This document shows, piece by piece, positions 1-8,478 of a stretch of DNA of 29,975 nt (positions are counted from its first letter, which is position 1; each line of letters begins with the position of its first letter). A model generated the notes under the pieces. It searched no databases. It was not told where the DNA came from and worked only from the letters and a program-made list of their open reading frames with translations. Where the stretch lies: positions 1-29,975 of the forward strand of contig CAYPOT010000047.1 in assembly GCA_964412455.1 (NCBI GenBank). The letters are read 5' to 3'. The DNA is from JAAXXJ01 sp964412455 (GTDB lineage Bacteria > Nitrospirota > UBA9217). A program made the translations under genes and the position numbers.

Positions 1-76
1 TCGATAGTCGACTGTAGCATAAACAGCCAAGTGCGGCAAGACAAAACAGGGTACAGCTTAGTGCGGAGGTCACGAG

Positions 77-1498
<1,422 letters not shown>

Positions 1499-1526
1499 TC
1501 CGGCTGTCTTCAGGGGGAATGCGGCG

Positions 1527-2489
1527 CTACACGTGGTTCCGGAGCATGAGCTCCAGTGGATGGGGGTTCAGATAGAACTGCCGGGCGAGATAGTCTTCCC
1601 TGTAGTTCCGCACGTGATGCCGCAGCAGGGTGATGGGGACGATGAGCGGTACCAGGCCGTCATGGTAGTTCGTTATCACTTCCAGCAGTTCCTTCTTTTC
1701 ATCGGTTGAGAGCTTGTCCTTGAAGTAGCCGGCCATGTGCTGAAGGACGTTCGTGTTCTTCTTCGCCGTAGCGATATAAGCCATTCCTTCCATCAGTGTC
1801 CCAATGTAGCTCGCGTGCAGTTCGCCCTTTCGTATTTTCTTCGAAGCTGCGACCATCTTACCCAATGTCGAATAGTGCTTCTGGCTGTGGGCCATGATGA
1901 GATACTTGTGGTCCGTGTGGAACGAGACCAGGCCACGAAGCGAGCTGTCTTCTTTTATATATTCCTGCCACCGCCGGTACACGAAGACCCGCTCAATGAA
2001 GTTCTCGCGAAGCGCCGGGTCGTGCATCCTTCTCTCGTCCTCGACGGGCAGCAGGGGGAAGGTGTCCAAGATGGCCCTGGCGAAGATGCCGGGGCCACGG
2101 CTCTTCACCCGGCATTTCGCATCGAAGACCTTGGTGTCCCGAAGACCGCAGCTGGGCGACCTTGATTTGAATACAAAGCCGCTTACATCGATGTCCGCGA
2201 GGACCTTAAGCTCCTCCTTTATCCACTTGCGCATACGAGCGGTATGGTCGATGCCGGTCCAGACGGTCCTGATGCGGGGGGAGGCGGGGTCGACTTCGAG
2301 GGCCATGATCTCGCGCGGGATGCCGAGTCCGCAGGCCGCCTCGGGGCAGACGGGAACCCAGTCCACGTATTGGCCGAGGGTACCGGTCAGGAACGGGTCG
2401 AGCTTGTGGCCGCCGTCGTAGCGGACCTTGTTGCCGAGGAGGCAGGAGTTTATGCCGAGGGTGATCTTGTTCGTGCGCGATCCGGTCAT
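1527..2489 (-). CDS. DUF523-DUF1722 protein (YbgA/TudS-related)
   Basis: A 320-aa fusion of an N-terminal DUF523 domain (about 1-150) and a C-terminal DUF1722/YbgA domain (about 195-315). The DUF523 part keeps the cysteines expected to hold an iron-sulfur cluster: Cys16 (NSCLLG), Cys48 and Cys53 (PVCPEAACGL) and Cys114 (SRSPSCGL). DUF523 includes the [4Fe-4S] thiouracil desulfidase TudS, so a sulfur-removing or related redox role is plausible, but the fused form has no firm function that I know. The ATG at 2489 is preferred because family members start just before the KI-GISSCLLG strand. A GTG at 2507 would add six residues, and neither has a clear ribosome site. It is convergent with the integrase gene, whose stop lies 28 bp away, and stands alone. 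Confidence 0.85.
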   Translation of the reverse strand: MTGSRTNKITLGINSCLLGNKVRYDGGHKLDPFLTGTLGQYVDWVPVCPEAACGLGIPREIMALEVDPASPRIRTVWTGIDHTARMRKWIKEELKVLADIDVSGFVFKSRSPSCGLRDTKVFDAKCRVKSRGPGIFARAILDTFPLLPVEDERRMHDPALRENFIERVFVYRRWQEYIKEDSSLRGLVSFHTDHKYLIMAHSQKHYSTLGKMVAASKKIRKGELHASYIGTLMEGMAYIATAKKNTNVLQHMAGYFKDKLSTDEKKELLEVITNYHDGLVPLIVPITLLRHHVRNYREDYLARQFYLNPHPLELMLRNHV

Positions 2490-2594
2490 GATGCGGTACT
2501 GTAGCACAGCGTCGGGGGATTATCAAGGAAGGGGGGAAAGGCTGCCGCAAACATGGTATAATGATCAAGCCATATCACTACAGCGACACTTTTT

Positions 2595-2691
2595 CGTCAT
2601 TCCCGAATGCTTCTATCGGGAATCCAGGTTTTTTAGGATGAAGATAAAATCAAAGTCACTGGATTCCGGCTTAAACCATGCCGGAATGACG
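2595..2691. repeat. Double-hairpin palindromic repeat with terminal inverted repeats
   Basis: A 97-bp element with ends CGTCATTCC (2595-2603) and GGAATGACG (2683-2691). Each half also folds: ATTCCCGA...TCGGGAAT in the left half and TTCCGGC...GCCGGAA in the right. GGGAATCCAG (left) and CTGGATTCC (right) are inverted copies of each other. The organisation, two hairpins joined in inverted orientation, matches REP doublets (REPINs) or small MITEs. It lies in the gap between the divergent DUF523 and dCTP deaminase-like genes. No transposase is in the window that would explain it. Confidence 0.75.
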
Positions 2692-2777
2692 GATAAATGG
2701 CATGAGACGCGCAAAAGTCCTCTGTAGTATTATATTATAACGGCTGAGATTATTACGAACGGAGAGGTCAACAGAGC

Positions 2778-3296
2778 ATGAGCGTATTGATCGGAAAGGA
2801 AATTGAGAAGGCGTTAAAGAACAAGCTGATCAGGATCGAACCGCTCGACAGGTCGCAGATCGGGCCGGGGTCCATCGACCTCACTCTCGGCAATGATTTC
2901 AGGATCTTCAAGAAACAATCAAAGATCTATCACGTAAAGAACCATTCCGACTTTCAGGAGATCACCAGGGCGGTCCATGTCGAGGAAGGCGGCTATATCG
3001 TCATCAAGCCCGGCGAGATGGTCCTGGGGATCACGAAGGAAAAGATCACCCTTGCCGACAGTATATCGGGCAGGCTGGAAGGGCGCAGCAGGTTCGCGCG
3101 CTTCGGGCTCGCGGTCCATGTGACCGCCGGGTTCATGCATCCGGGCATCTCGAACCATCAGGTCCTGGAGATCGTGAACTTGGGATATGCGCCTCTGGCC
3201 CTGTATCCCGGCACCAGGATCTGCCAATTTATCTTTGAAAAATGCGATGGTCGCGCGAAATACCAGGGGAGATTTGTCGGGCAGGTCAAGCCATGA
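2778..3296 (+). CDS. dcd: dCTP deaminase family protein (Dcd/DUT fold)
   Basis: A 172-aa trimeric dUTPase-fold protein of the dCTP deaminase family, which makes dUTP from dCTP for thymidylate synthesis (some members also hydrolyse dUTP). Residues aligned with E. coli Dcd are present: Ser104 and Arg108 (GRSRFAR), the HVTAG segment at 114-118, and catalytic Glu131 (VLEIVN), equivalent to Glu138. The C-terminal YPGTRICQ segment matches the family's PGM.IGQ strand. Two oddities: the usual Asp of the IDPG turn is His121 (MHPG), and the usual W.G after it is ISNH. It is therefore a divergent member, and its activity is inferred. GGAGAGG lies 11 nt before the ATG. It is convergent with the cytochrome gene across a shared hairpin. 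Confidence 0.82.
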   Translation: MSVLIGKEIEKALKNKLIRIEPLDRSQIGPGSIDLTLGNDFRIFKKQSKIYHVKNHSDFQEITRAVHVEEGGYIVIKPGEMVLGITKEKITLADSISGRLEGRSRFARFGLAVHVTAGFMHPGISNHQVLEIVNLGYAPLALYPGTRICQFIFEKCDGRAKYQGRFVGQVKP

Positions 3297-3338
3297 CCTT
3301 CCATCATAGTAAGTGCCGGTGATCAATGGACAATAAAT

Positions 3339-3368
3339 AAGGCCGGAACCAATCATGGTTCCGGCCTT
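3339..3368. terminator. Perfect 13-bp stem-loop between convergent genes
   Basis: AAGGCCGGAACCA (3339-3351), a 4-nt loop, then TGGTTCCGGCCTT (3356-3368). The stem is perfect and GC-rich. The A/T-rich run just left of it reads as a U-rich tail on the minus strand, so it should terminate the cytochrome transcript best. It can also act on the dCTP deaminase transcript. Confidence 0.85.
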
Positions 3369-3397
3369 GTATGTTCATTGGTCTTTATGTTCGGCGG

Positions 3398-4204
3398 TCA
3401 CATCGCCGTCTTGCTTGTCTTGATCTTCCCGTGCTCGATCTTATCGTGGCACCACAGGCAGTCCACCTGTTTCTTGCCCACGTGCTTCTCGTGGATGAGC
3501 TTCACCTCGCCGATCCTGTCGGTGCGGTCTATGTGGCAGAAGAAGCACTTGTCCTTCGGCGTCAAGCCCTCGCCCCGGGTGATCTGGGCGTGGCATGAGC
3601 CGCACTTCTTGCCCGCCTTGAGCGCCGCCGTGTGGGAGAAGGCCTTGCCGTTCACCATGATGACGTCCTTGGGCGCCGTGTGGCACGACAGGCAGCCGGT
3701 CACGGCCTCGCCGGGTTTGGCCCCCTTGAAGTGGCAGAGGAAGCAGACGTTCTTCGACACCTTCACGTGCTCGCCCTGGACGATGTCGGAATGGCAGCTC
3801 CGGCAATGGAGCTTGATGCCCCGTTTCATGTCGGTGAAGTGGGGCTTGTGGTCGAAGTGGATGTTCCATTTAGTGAAGAGCACCTTGGACTCCACGAGGC
3901 GCTTGTCGTGACAGCCGCCCTGGAGGCAGTTCGCGTCGGGCACATTGGACAGGGGCCGGGGATTGGAGGTCCCGGCCAGGAACAGGAACTGGGACGCAAC
4001 CGCCTTTTCCATGGTGTAAACATGGCATTTCAGGCAGGGGACCATCTTGTGCGTCGAGGTCGCCCACTTATCGTAGTAGGGCTTGATATAATGACAGGCC
4101 TTGCAGTTCTCCGGGCTGGGGAAGGCCACAAACCGCCCGTACCCGTAGATAGAGAATCCACAAACGACAATGATCACCGCGATCAGGACCCATTTCTTAT
4201 TCAT
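3398..4204 (-). CDS. Membrane-anchored nine-heme cytochrome c
   Basis: A 268-aa c-type cytochrome anchored by one N-terminal helix (about 5-22) and otherwise outside the inner membrane. Heme sites in order: C34KACH, C57LKCH, a CX4CH site at C93LQGGCH99, C134RSCH, C154FLCH, C171LSCH, C201GSCH, C220FFCH and C249LWCH. That is eight standard sites and one CX4CH site. The N-terminal anchor followed directly by heme 1 resembles NapC/NirT/NrfH quinol oxidases, while the later part is a cytochrome c3/c7-like array. It probably passes electrons from the quinone pool to a periplasmic partner. No partner reductase is adjacent, so the acceptor is unknown. CTAAGGAGG is a near-perfect ribosome site 4 nt before the ATG. 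Confidence 0.9.
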   Translation of the reverse strand: MNKKWVLIAVIIVVCGFSIYGYGRFVAFPSPENCKACHYIKPYYDKWATSTHKMVPCLKCHVYTMEKAVASQFLFLAGTSNPRPLSNVPDANCLQGGCHDKRLVESKVLFTKWNIHFDHKPHFTDMKRGIKLHCRSCHSDIVQGEHVKVSKNVCFLCHFKGAKPGEAVTGCLSCHTAPKDVIMVNGKAFSHTAALKAGKKCGSCHAQITRGEGLTPKDKCFFCHIDRTDRIGEVKLIHEKHVGKKQVDCLWCHDKIEHGKIKTSKTAM

Positions 4205-4336
4205 GTTTCCTCCTTAGGAGTAGTTGGTCAAGGGCATGACGGCAAATTTCTGACTGCCTGCAGCCTCGTCTTGACGGAATGAAATGCTGCCTCTATAATC
4301 AGACATATCAGGCTGACAGGATAAGCGAGGTGCGTG

Positions 4337-5281
4337 ATGAATGCAGCGGTCTTCAGCCGCTACGGCGGCAACGATGTGGTCGAGGTGAAGGATGTCCCCG
4401 TGCCGACTGCCGGGCCGGGAGAGGTCGTGGTCCGGGTCGATGCGGCGAGCGTCAATCCCGTGGACTGGAAGGTCCGCTACGGACACGCTAAAATATTCAC
4501 CGGGTCGAAATTTCCCAAGGTGCTGGGGTGCGAATGCGCCGGGGAGGTCTTCGCAACCGGGGCGGGCGCGACTAAGTTCCGTAAGGGCGACCCCGTCGTC
4601 ATGTACACCAGCGTCAAGCGGCTCGGCGCCTTCGCCGAATACGCCTGCACGGCAGAGGACAGGGTTTATCCTATCGCGGAAGGCATATCCTTCGAGCAGG
4701 CCGCCTGCCTTCCCATCGCGGGCCTGACCGCGCTCCAGTCGCTTCGGGACCACGGCCGGATCGTCGCAGGTCAGAAGGTGCTGATCAACGGGGCATCGGG
4801 CGGGGTCGGCCACTTCGCCGTCCAGATCGCGAAAATCTTCGGCGCGGAGGTCACCGCGGTCACGAGCGGCAGGAACGCGGAGTTCGTCAAAGGCCTCGGC
4901 GCGGACAAGGTCATCGACTATGCGAAGGAAGATTTTACCCGGGGCGGCGAGCGCTACGCTCTCATCTTCGATGCGGTATCTATGAGTTCCTTCGGCGCTT
5001 GCAAAAGAATCTTGACAGCCTCCGGGAGATACGTGAACACCCTGCCGAACGCGACCATCCTCTTGCAGTTCATCACCGCTCTCCTGCCGGGGAAAAAGGC
5101 CCGATCCATGTGGGTCAAGCCGAACGCGACGGATATGGCGTGGATGATGGAGCAGATCAAGGCGGGGAAGATTAAGGTGGTCATCGAGCAGACCTATCCG
5201 CTTGACCGGGTCAAGGACGCCCTTGCTGCGAGCGAAGTCGGCAGGACGAGAGGGAAGATCGTGGTAAAGGCGGCGCCATGA
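4337..5281 (+). CDS. MDR-family NAD(P)H-dependent oxidoreductase (quinone oxidoreductase-like)
   Basis: A 314-aa zinc-independent medium-chain dehydrogenase/reductase. It has the GroES-like N-terminal half (VNPVDWKVRYG; CAGEVFATG) and a Rossmann half with the nucleotide-binding INGASGGVGHFAVQ loop near residue 155. Such proteins reduce quinones or enones with NADPH. The ATG at 4337 follows GCGAGG (4325-4330); a GTG at 4334 would add one residue. Its stop overlaps the start of the next gene (ATGA), so it is translationally coupled to an Old Yellow Enzyme, and the pair may act on the same electrophilic enone substrate. It is divergent from the cytochrome gene across 132 bp. Confidence 0.85.
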   Translation: MNAAVFSRYGGNDVVEVKDVPVPTAGPGEVVVRVDAASVNPVDWKVRYGHAKIFTGSKFPKVLGCECAGEVFATGAGATKFRKGDPVVMYTSVKRLGAFAEYACTAEDRVYPIAEGISFEQAACLPIAGLTALQSLRDHGRIVAGQKVLINGASGGVGHFAVQIAKIFGAEVTAVTSGRNAEFVKGLGADKVIDYAKEDFTRGGERYALIFDAVSMSSFGACKRILTASGRYVNTLPNATILLQFITALLPGKKARSMWVKPNATDMAWMMEQIKAGKIKVVIEQTYPLDRVKDALAASEVGRTRGKIVVKAAP

Positions 5282-6471
5282 AGAATATATTCGAGCCCTG
5301 TGCCCTGGGGACCCTGCGTCTCAAGAACCGGATCATCCGTTCCGCCACCCATGAAGGCATGGCGCATCCCGATGGCACGCCGACGGACGGTCTGGAGAAG
5401 ATCTATCAACGGCTTGCCGCGGGCGGCGCGGGAGCAATCATCACGGGGTATGTGGGCGTCAAACGGAACGGCAGGACATTTACCAACATGCGGATGTTCG
5501 ACAGCGATGCTTATATCGACGTCTATAAGGGCATCAATGACCGGTTGAAAGCTTCTGGAACGCCGGTCATCATCCAGCTTGCCCACGGCGGCAGCAGGTC
5601 CAGCGGGAAACTTACGGGAGAGGAGGTGATCGGCCCGGGATCCCGCCGGAAGAACGACACCGGCGACGTCGTCAAGGAAGCGGGCGAGGCGGAGATCCTC
5701 GCGGTCATCGACGCATTTGTCGGTGCAGTCGTGCGCGCCCGGAACGCTGGTTTTGACGGCGTGCAGCTGCACGCAGCCCACGGCTACCTGTTGTCCGAGT
5801 TCATCTCTCCGAAGCTCAATCAGCGGAAGGACAGATGGGGCGGCACGGTCGAGAACCGCTTGAGGATCGTCACGGAGATCCTGCGGCGGGCGCGCCAGGA
5901 GGTGGGGCCGTATCCCCTCCTCGTCAAGATCAGCGCGTATGATGACCTCAAGAAGGGGCTGGCGGAACCGGAGATCGTCACAGTCGCCCGGACCCTCCAG
6001 GACGCTTCCTGCGATGCCATCGAGGTGTCCTGCGGCTATGGCGACTTCATGGATACGGTGCGCATGCCCGAACTGCCGATCGACGCGGTCCTTGGTCTTA
6101 TGCCGCGTTATCGGGACGGGTCGGCTTTCCGGAAGCGGATGCTCAGGATAATGGCGCCCTTCCTGGCAAAGAAACACAGACCGATCCACAATTACAATGT
6201 CGCCGCCGCGGCATTGATCAAGCAGAGCGTGGACATTCCCGTCATCGTGGTCGGCGGTATCCGGAACATGCAGGATATCACGGAGATCCTGTCCGGGAAG
6301 GACCTCGACTTCGTCTCCATGAGCAGGCCTTTCATCATCGAGACCGATATCGTAAACAGGTTCCAGAAGGGGCAGGAAAGCTCGCGATGCATCAACTGCG
6401 GGTACTGCCTGATCGGTTCGGCGAACCATCCGCTGAAGTGCTACTACGGCAAGGTGCCGGACCGGGGATAA
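5278..6471 (+). CDS. NADH:flavin oxidoreductase, Old Yellow Enzyme family
   Basis: A 397-aa FMN-binding TIM barrel. Diagnostic segments are the N-terminal LRLKNRIIRSATHEGMA, the active-site HAAHGYLLSEFISP, and KDRWGG shortly after it; IPVIVVGG lies in the phosphate-binding region. The C-terminus carries Cys371, Cys374, Cys377 and Cys388 (CINCGYC, then ten residues, then C). This resembles the [4Fe-4S] cysteine spacing of 2,4-dienoyl-CoA reductase-type OYEs, but those go on to a second FAD/NAD domain that is missing here. It may be an iron-sulfur OYE that takes electrons from a partner, perhaps the coupled upstream MDR protein. That link is inference. Confidence 0.87.
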   Translation: MKNIFEPCALGTLRLKNRIIRSATHEGMAHPDGTPTDGLEKIYQRLAAGGAGAIITGYVGVKRNGRTFTNMRMFDSDAYIDVYKGINDRLKASGTPVIIQLAHGGSRSSGKLTGEEVIGPGSRRKNDTGDVVKEAGEAEILAVIDAFVGAVVRARNAGFDGVQLHAAHGYLLSEFISPKLNQRKDRWGGTVENRLRIVTEILRRARQEVGPYPLLVKISAYDDLKKGLAEPEIVTVARTLQDASCDAIEVSCGYGDFMDTVRMPELPIDAVLGLMPRYRDGSAFRKRMLRIMAPFLAKKHRPIHNYNVAAAALIKQSVDIPVIVVGGIRNMQDITEILSGKDLDFVSMSRPFIIETDIVNRFQKGQESSRCINCGYCLIGSANHPLKCYYGKVPDRG

Positions 6472-6491
6472 GCGGGCAGAACCGCGCCGCC

Positions 6492-7055
6492 CTATTTCAT
6501 CAGCTTCTTGCCCGCGCTCCAGCAGGCGCCTGCCTGCGCTCCCACGGTCCAATAGTGCATGCTGCTCCTGTCGAAGAGCAGTGGCCTCACCTTCGCAAGG
6601 TCCACTTTCCCTTCCGTCAGGACCGAGTCGTCGGCATAGGTCGCCGCGATCTCGCCGATGAACAGGTCATGGGTCTTCGTTTCATACGTGTCATGGAGCC
6701 TGCACTCCATGGAGAGGGGACAGTTCCTGATGATGGGCGCGGTCTTGAGCTCGCCGAAGAAGGTCTCGAAGACCGCCGACTTGTCGGTTGTGCTGCCTGA
6801 CACGAGCCCCACGTAGTCCACTTCCGCCACACTTTCCACTGAGAAGATGTTCACGCTGAAGGTCCTGTTCTCCCGAATGCCGATGTTCGTGTGGTGCGCC
6901 TTGTTCATGCCCAGTGAGATGAGGTGGGGCGCCTTGGCGTTCAGAATGCCGACGTGGGCGACGTTGATGAAGTTCACCGTTCCGTTCACCAGCGCCGCCA
7001 CGACGGTGACGGGTGTGGGGTAGAGCACGTTCTGGTCCCCGATCTTCTTTTTCAA
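6492..7055 (-). CDS. Flavin reductase-like FMN-binding protein
   Basis: A 187-aa protein of the FMN-binding split-barrel flavin reductase family (flavoredoxin/DIM6 type). It has the family pattern of PTPVTVVAA early, then VNFINVAHVGILNAKAPH, the SVNIFS strand and SAVFETFFGELKTAP. It binds FMN and passes electrons to partners or free flavin. The best start is TTG at 7055: GAGAGGAGA lies upstream with about 10 nt spacing. An upstream ATG at 7091 would place that ribosome site inside the coding region. It is convergent with the OYE gene only 20 bp away, so both flavoproteins share a neighbourhood but not an operon. Confidence 0.82.
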   Translation of the reverse strand: MKKKIGDQNVLYPTPVTVVAALVNGTVNFINVAHVGILNAKAPHLISLGMNKAHHTNIGIRENRTFSVNIFSVESVAEVDYVGLVSGSTTDKSAVFETFFGELKTAPIIRNCPLSMECRLHDTYETKTHDLFIGEIAATYADDSVLTEGKVDLAKVRPLLFDRSSMHYWTVGAQAGACWSAGKKLMK

Positions 7056-7575
7056 TTGAGGTCTTCTCCTCTCAGAGAGTGTTGATAACATCGAGAGCGG
7101 CTTTCCTCTCGGTAGTGTCGTGTTTTTTTGGGCAGCTCATCGCTCTGCCGCACAGCATGCCAGCGAGCGCCGTGGTCTTATAACGATATTCAGTATTCCA
7201 AGCGCACTTTCGCTGCGCACGTGCAGGCAGGCCTTTTCTTATTCGGTCCATTTCAAGTACATGCTTTATCGCGGCTATCGCGTCAGAGCCACCCGGCGCA
7301 GGGGTACGTCAAAAGCTTTGTCATTGGTCTTTGCCTTTCCAAAAGCCCCTGCATCCCGTGAGCAGCGACCGTGCGTTACATGCCCGGAATAAGGACCGGG
7401 AAACCACGATCATGCCGGCGCGTGCGCAGCGTAAGCGCATAGGGATGGCAGTACGGGCAGGAAGAACAAAAGACAAGAAGGCATGTCAGCACGGCGATGC
7501 GAACCGGGATGCGGCAAAAAGAGCTGGTTACCCGCTCGCATTGGAGATGCCCCTTCAATTGAGCATTCCTCCTGT
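7056..7575. other. Intergenic gap without a supported gene
   Basis: About 520 bp between the flavin reductase start and the aldo/keto reductase end, both genes on the minus strand. A small hairpin CGAGAG...CTCTCG lies at 7092-7111, followed by TTTTTTT about 12 nt later. Several open frames of 60-90 codons exist but have atypical composition and no ribosome sites. I recognise no gene, RNA or mobile element here; it may be decayed coding DNA. Confidence 0.5.
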
Positions 7576-8409
7576 TCAGGGTTTGTAGTACATGAGCTTG
7601 CGCGCGAAGGGGGACACGTCGCCGATGATCCGCTGCTGTTCTTCGGAGGTCATGGGCTCGAATGCCCGGGCGAATGCCGCGTTCTGCTCGAGCTGGGCAA
7701 TGTCGTCGCAGCCGATGACGATGTTCGTTACGGGCTGGGAAAGGGCGAAGCGCAGGAAGGGCTCCAGGGTGGCGTACCCCGGGAACTTGGACGCAAAGCC
7801 GCGGAAGTAGACCTTCATGCCGATGATGCCCATGTCCTGCTCTCGGGCCAGCGGCAGGACGCCGGACAGGAAGCTCTTATACTGCGGTTCGCCCGGATTG
7901 ACCGGCATCAGCACCGTATCGAAGTCGAACCGCTCGATGCACTTCCTTATGATAGATGGATCGTGATGGCCCGTGACGCCGATGAACCGTGTTTTTCCCA
8001 GCTTCTTCGCCTCGGTGAAGGCCTCGATGGCGCCTCCGGGGCCGAATATCTCCGCAAGCTCCCCTTCCTCCCGCACGTCGTGCACCTGCCAGAGGTCCAG
8101 ATGGTCGGTCCTCATGTTCGTCAGCGTCTCGTGCAGGTGGGCCAGCGCTCCCCGCTTGTCCCGGGCGTGGGATTTGCTGGTGAGGAAGATGTCCTTCCTT
8201 CTCTCCCCGAGGGCCTTCCCGTAATACGCCTCGCTTCCCGAGTAGGCCCGCGCCGACTCGCAGTAGGTGATGCCCAGGTCCAGCGCCCGGTTGACGAGCG
8301 CATACGCCTCTTTGTTCCGCCCGAAGGTGCGGAGCGCGCCTTCGCCGCCGAGCCCCAGGATGGTCACTTCCCTGCCGGTCCTGCCGAGGATGCGTTTCGG
8401 GATGGTCAT
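7576..8409 (-). CDS. Aldo/keto reductase
   Basis: A 277-aa NADPH-dependent aldo/keto reductase, a TIM barrel reducing aldehydes or ketones. Tetrad positions: Tyr56 (ARAYSGSE), Lys79 (LTSK) and His110 (LWQVHD) are present, but the usual Asp (D-T/S-A) is Glu51 in CESA. Glu is a conservative change that keeps the acid, so activity is plausible. The ATG at 8409 gives the normal N-terminus (MTIPKRILGRTG); a TTG at 8430 would add seven atypical residues that overlap the -10 box. There is no Shine-Dalgarno, and the promoter position suggests a leaderless message. It is divergent from the Omp85 gene across only 69 bp. Confidence 0.88.
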   Translation of the reverse strand: MTIPKRILGRTGREVTILGLGGEGALRTFGRNKEAYALVNRALDLGITYCESARAYSGSEAYYGKALGERRKDIFLTSKSHARDKRGALAHLHETLTNMRTDHLDLWQVHDVREEGELAEIFGPGGAIEAFTEAKKLGKTRFIGVTGHHDPSIIRKCIERFDFDTVLMPVNPGEPQYKSFLSGVLPLAREQDMGIIGMKVYFRGFASKFPGYATLEPFLRFALSQPVTNIVIGCDDIAQLEQNAAFARAFEPMTSEEQQRIIGDVSPFARKLMYYKP

Positions 8410-8415
8410 GGCGGA

Positions 8416-8424
8416 ATTATAGCA
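8416..8424 (-). promoter_or_regulatory. Extended -10 promoter of the aldo/keto reductase gene
   Basis: TGCTATAAT on the minus strand is a perfect extended -10 (TGnTATAAT). Six bases (TCCGCC) separate it from the ATG, so transcription should begin at or within a base of the start codon. No clear -35 is seen, which fits an extended -10 promoter. Confidence 0.6.
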
Positions 8425-8461
8425 CAGCAAACCCTTTCTTTTCTTTACATTCCCCCCGCTC

Positions 8462-8467
8462 TATGAT
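8462..8467 (+). promoter_or_regulatory. Possible -10 box of the Omp85 gene
   Basis: TATGAT lies 11 nt before the ATG at 8479. If used, the leader would be about 5 nt and carry no ribosome site. No -35 at proper spacing is evident, so this is tentative. Confidence 0.35.
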
Positions 8468-8478
8468 AGAAAAATCCC

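Noticed and set aside
5194..6552. 452-codon open frame opposite the OYE gene
   Set aside because: Shadow of a clear OYE gene on the plus strand.
7120..7588. Small genes in the 7.1-7.6 kb gap
   Set aside because: Open frames lack ribosome sites, and their translations show no recognisable family or balanced composition.
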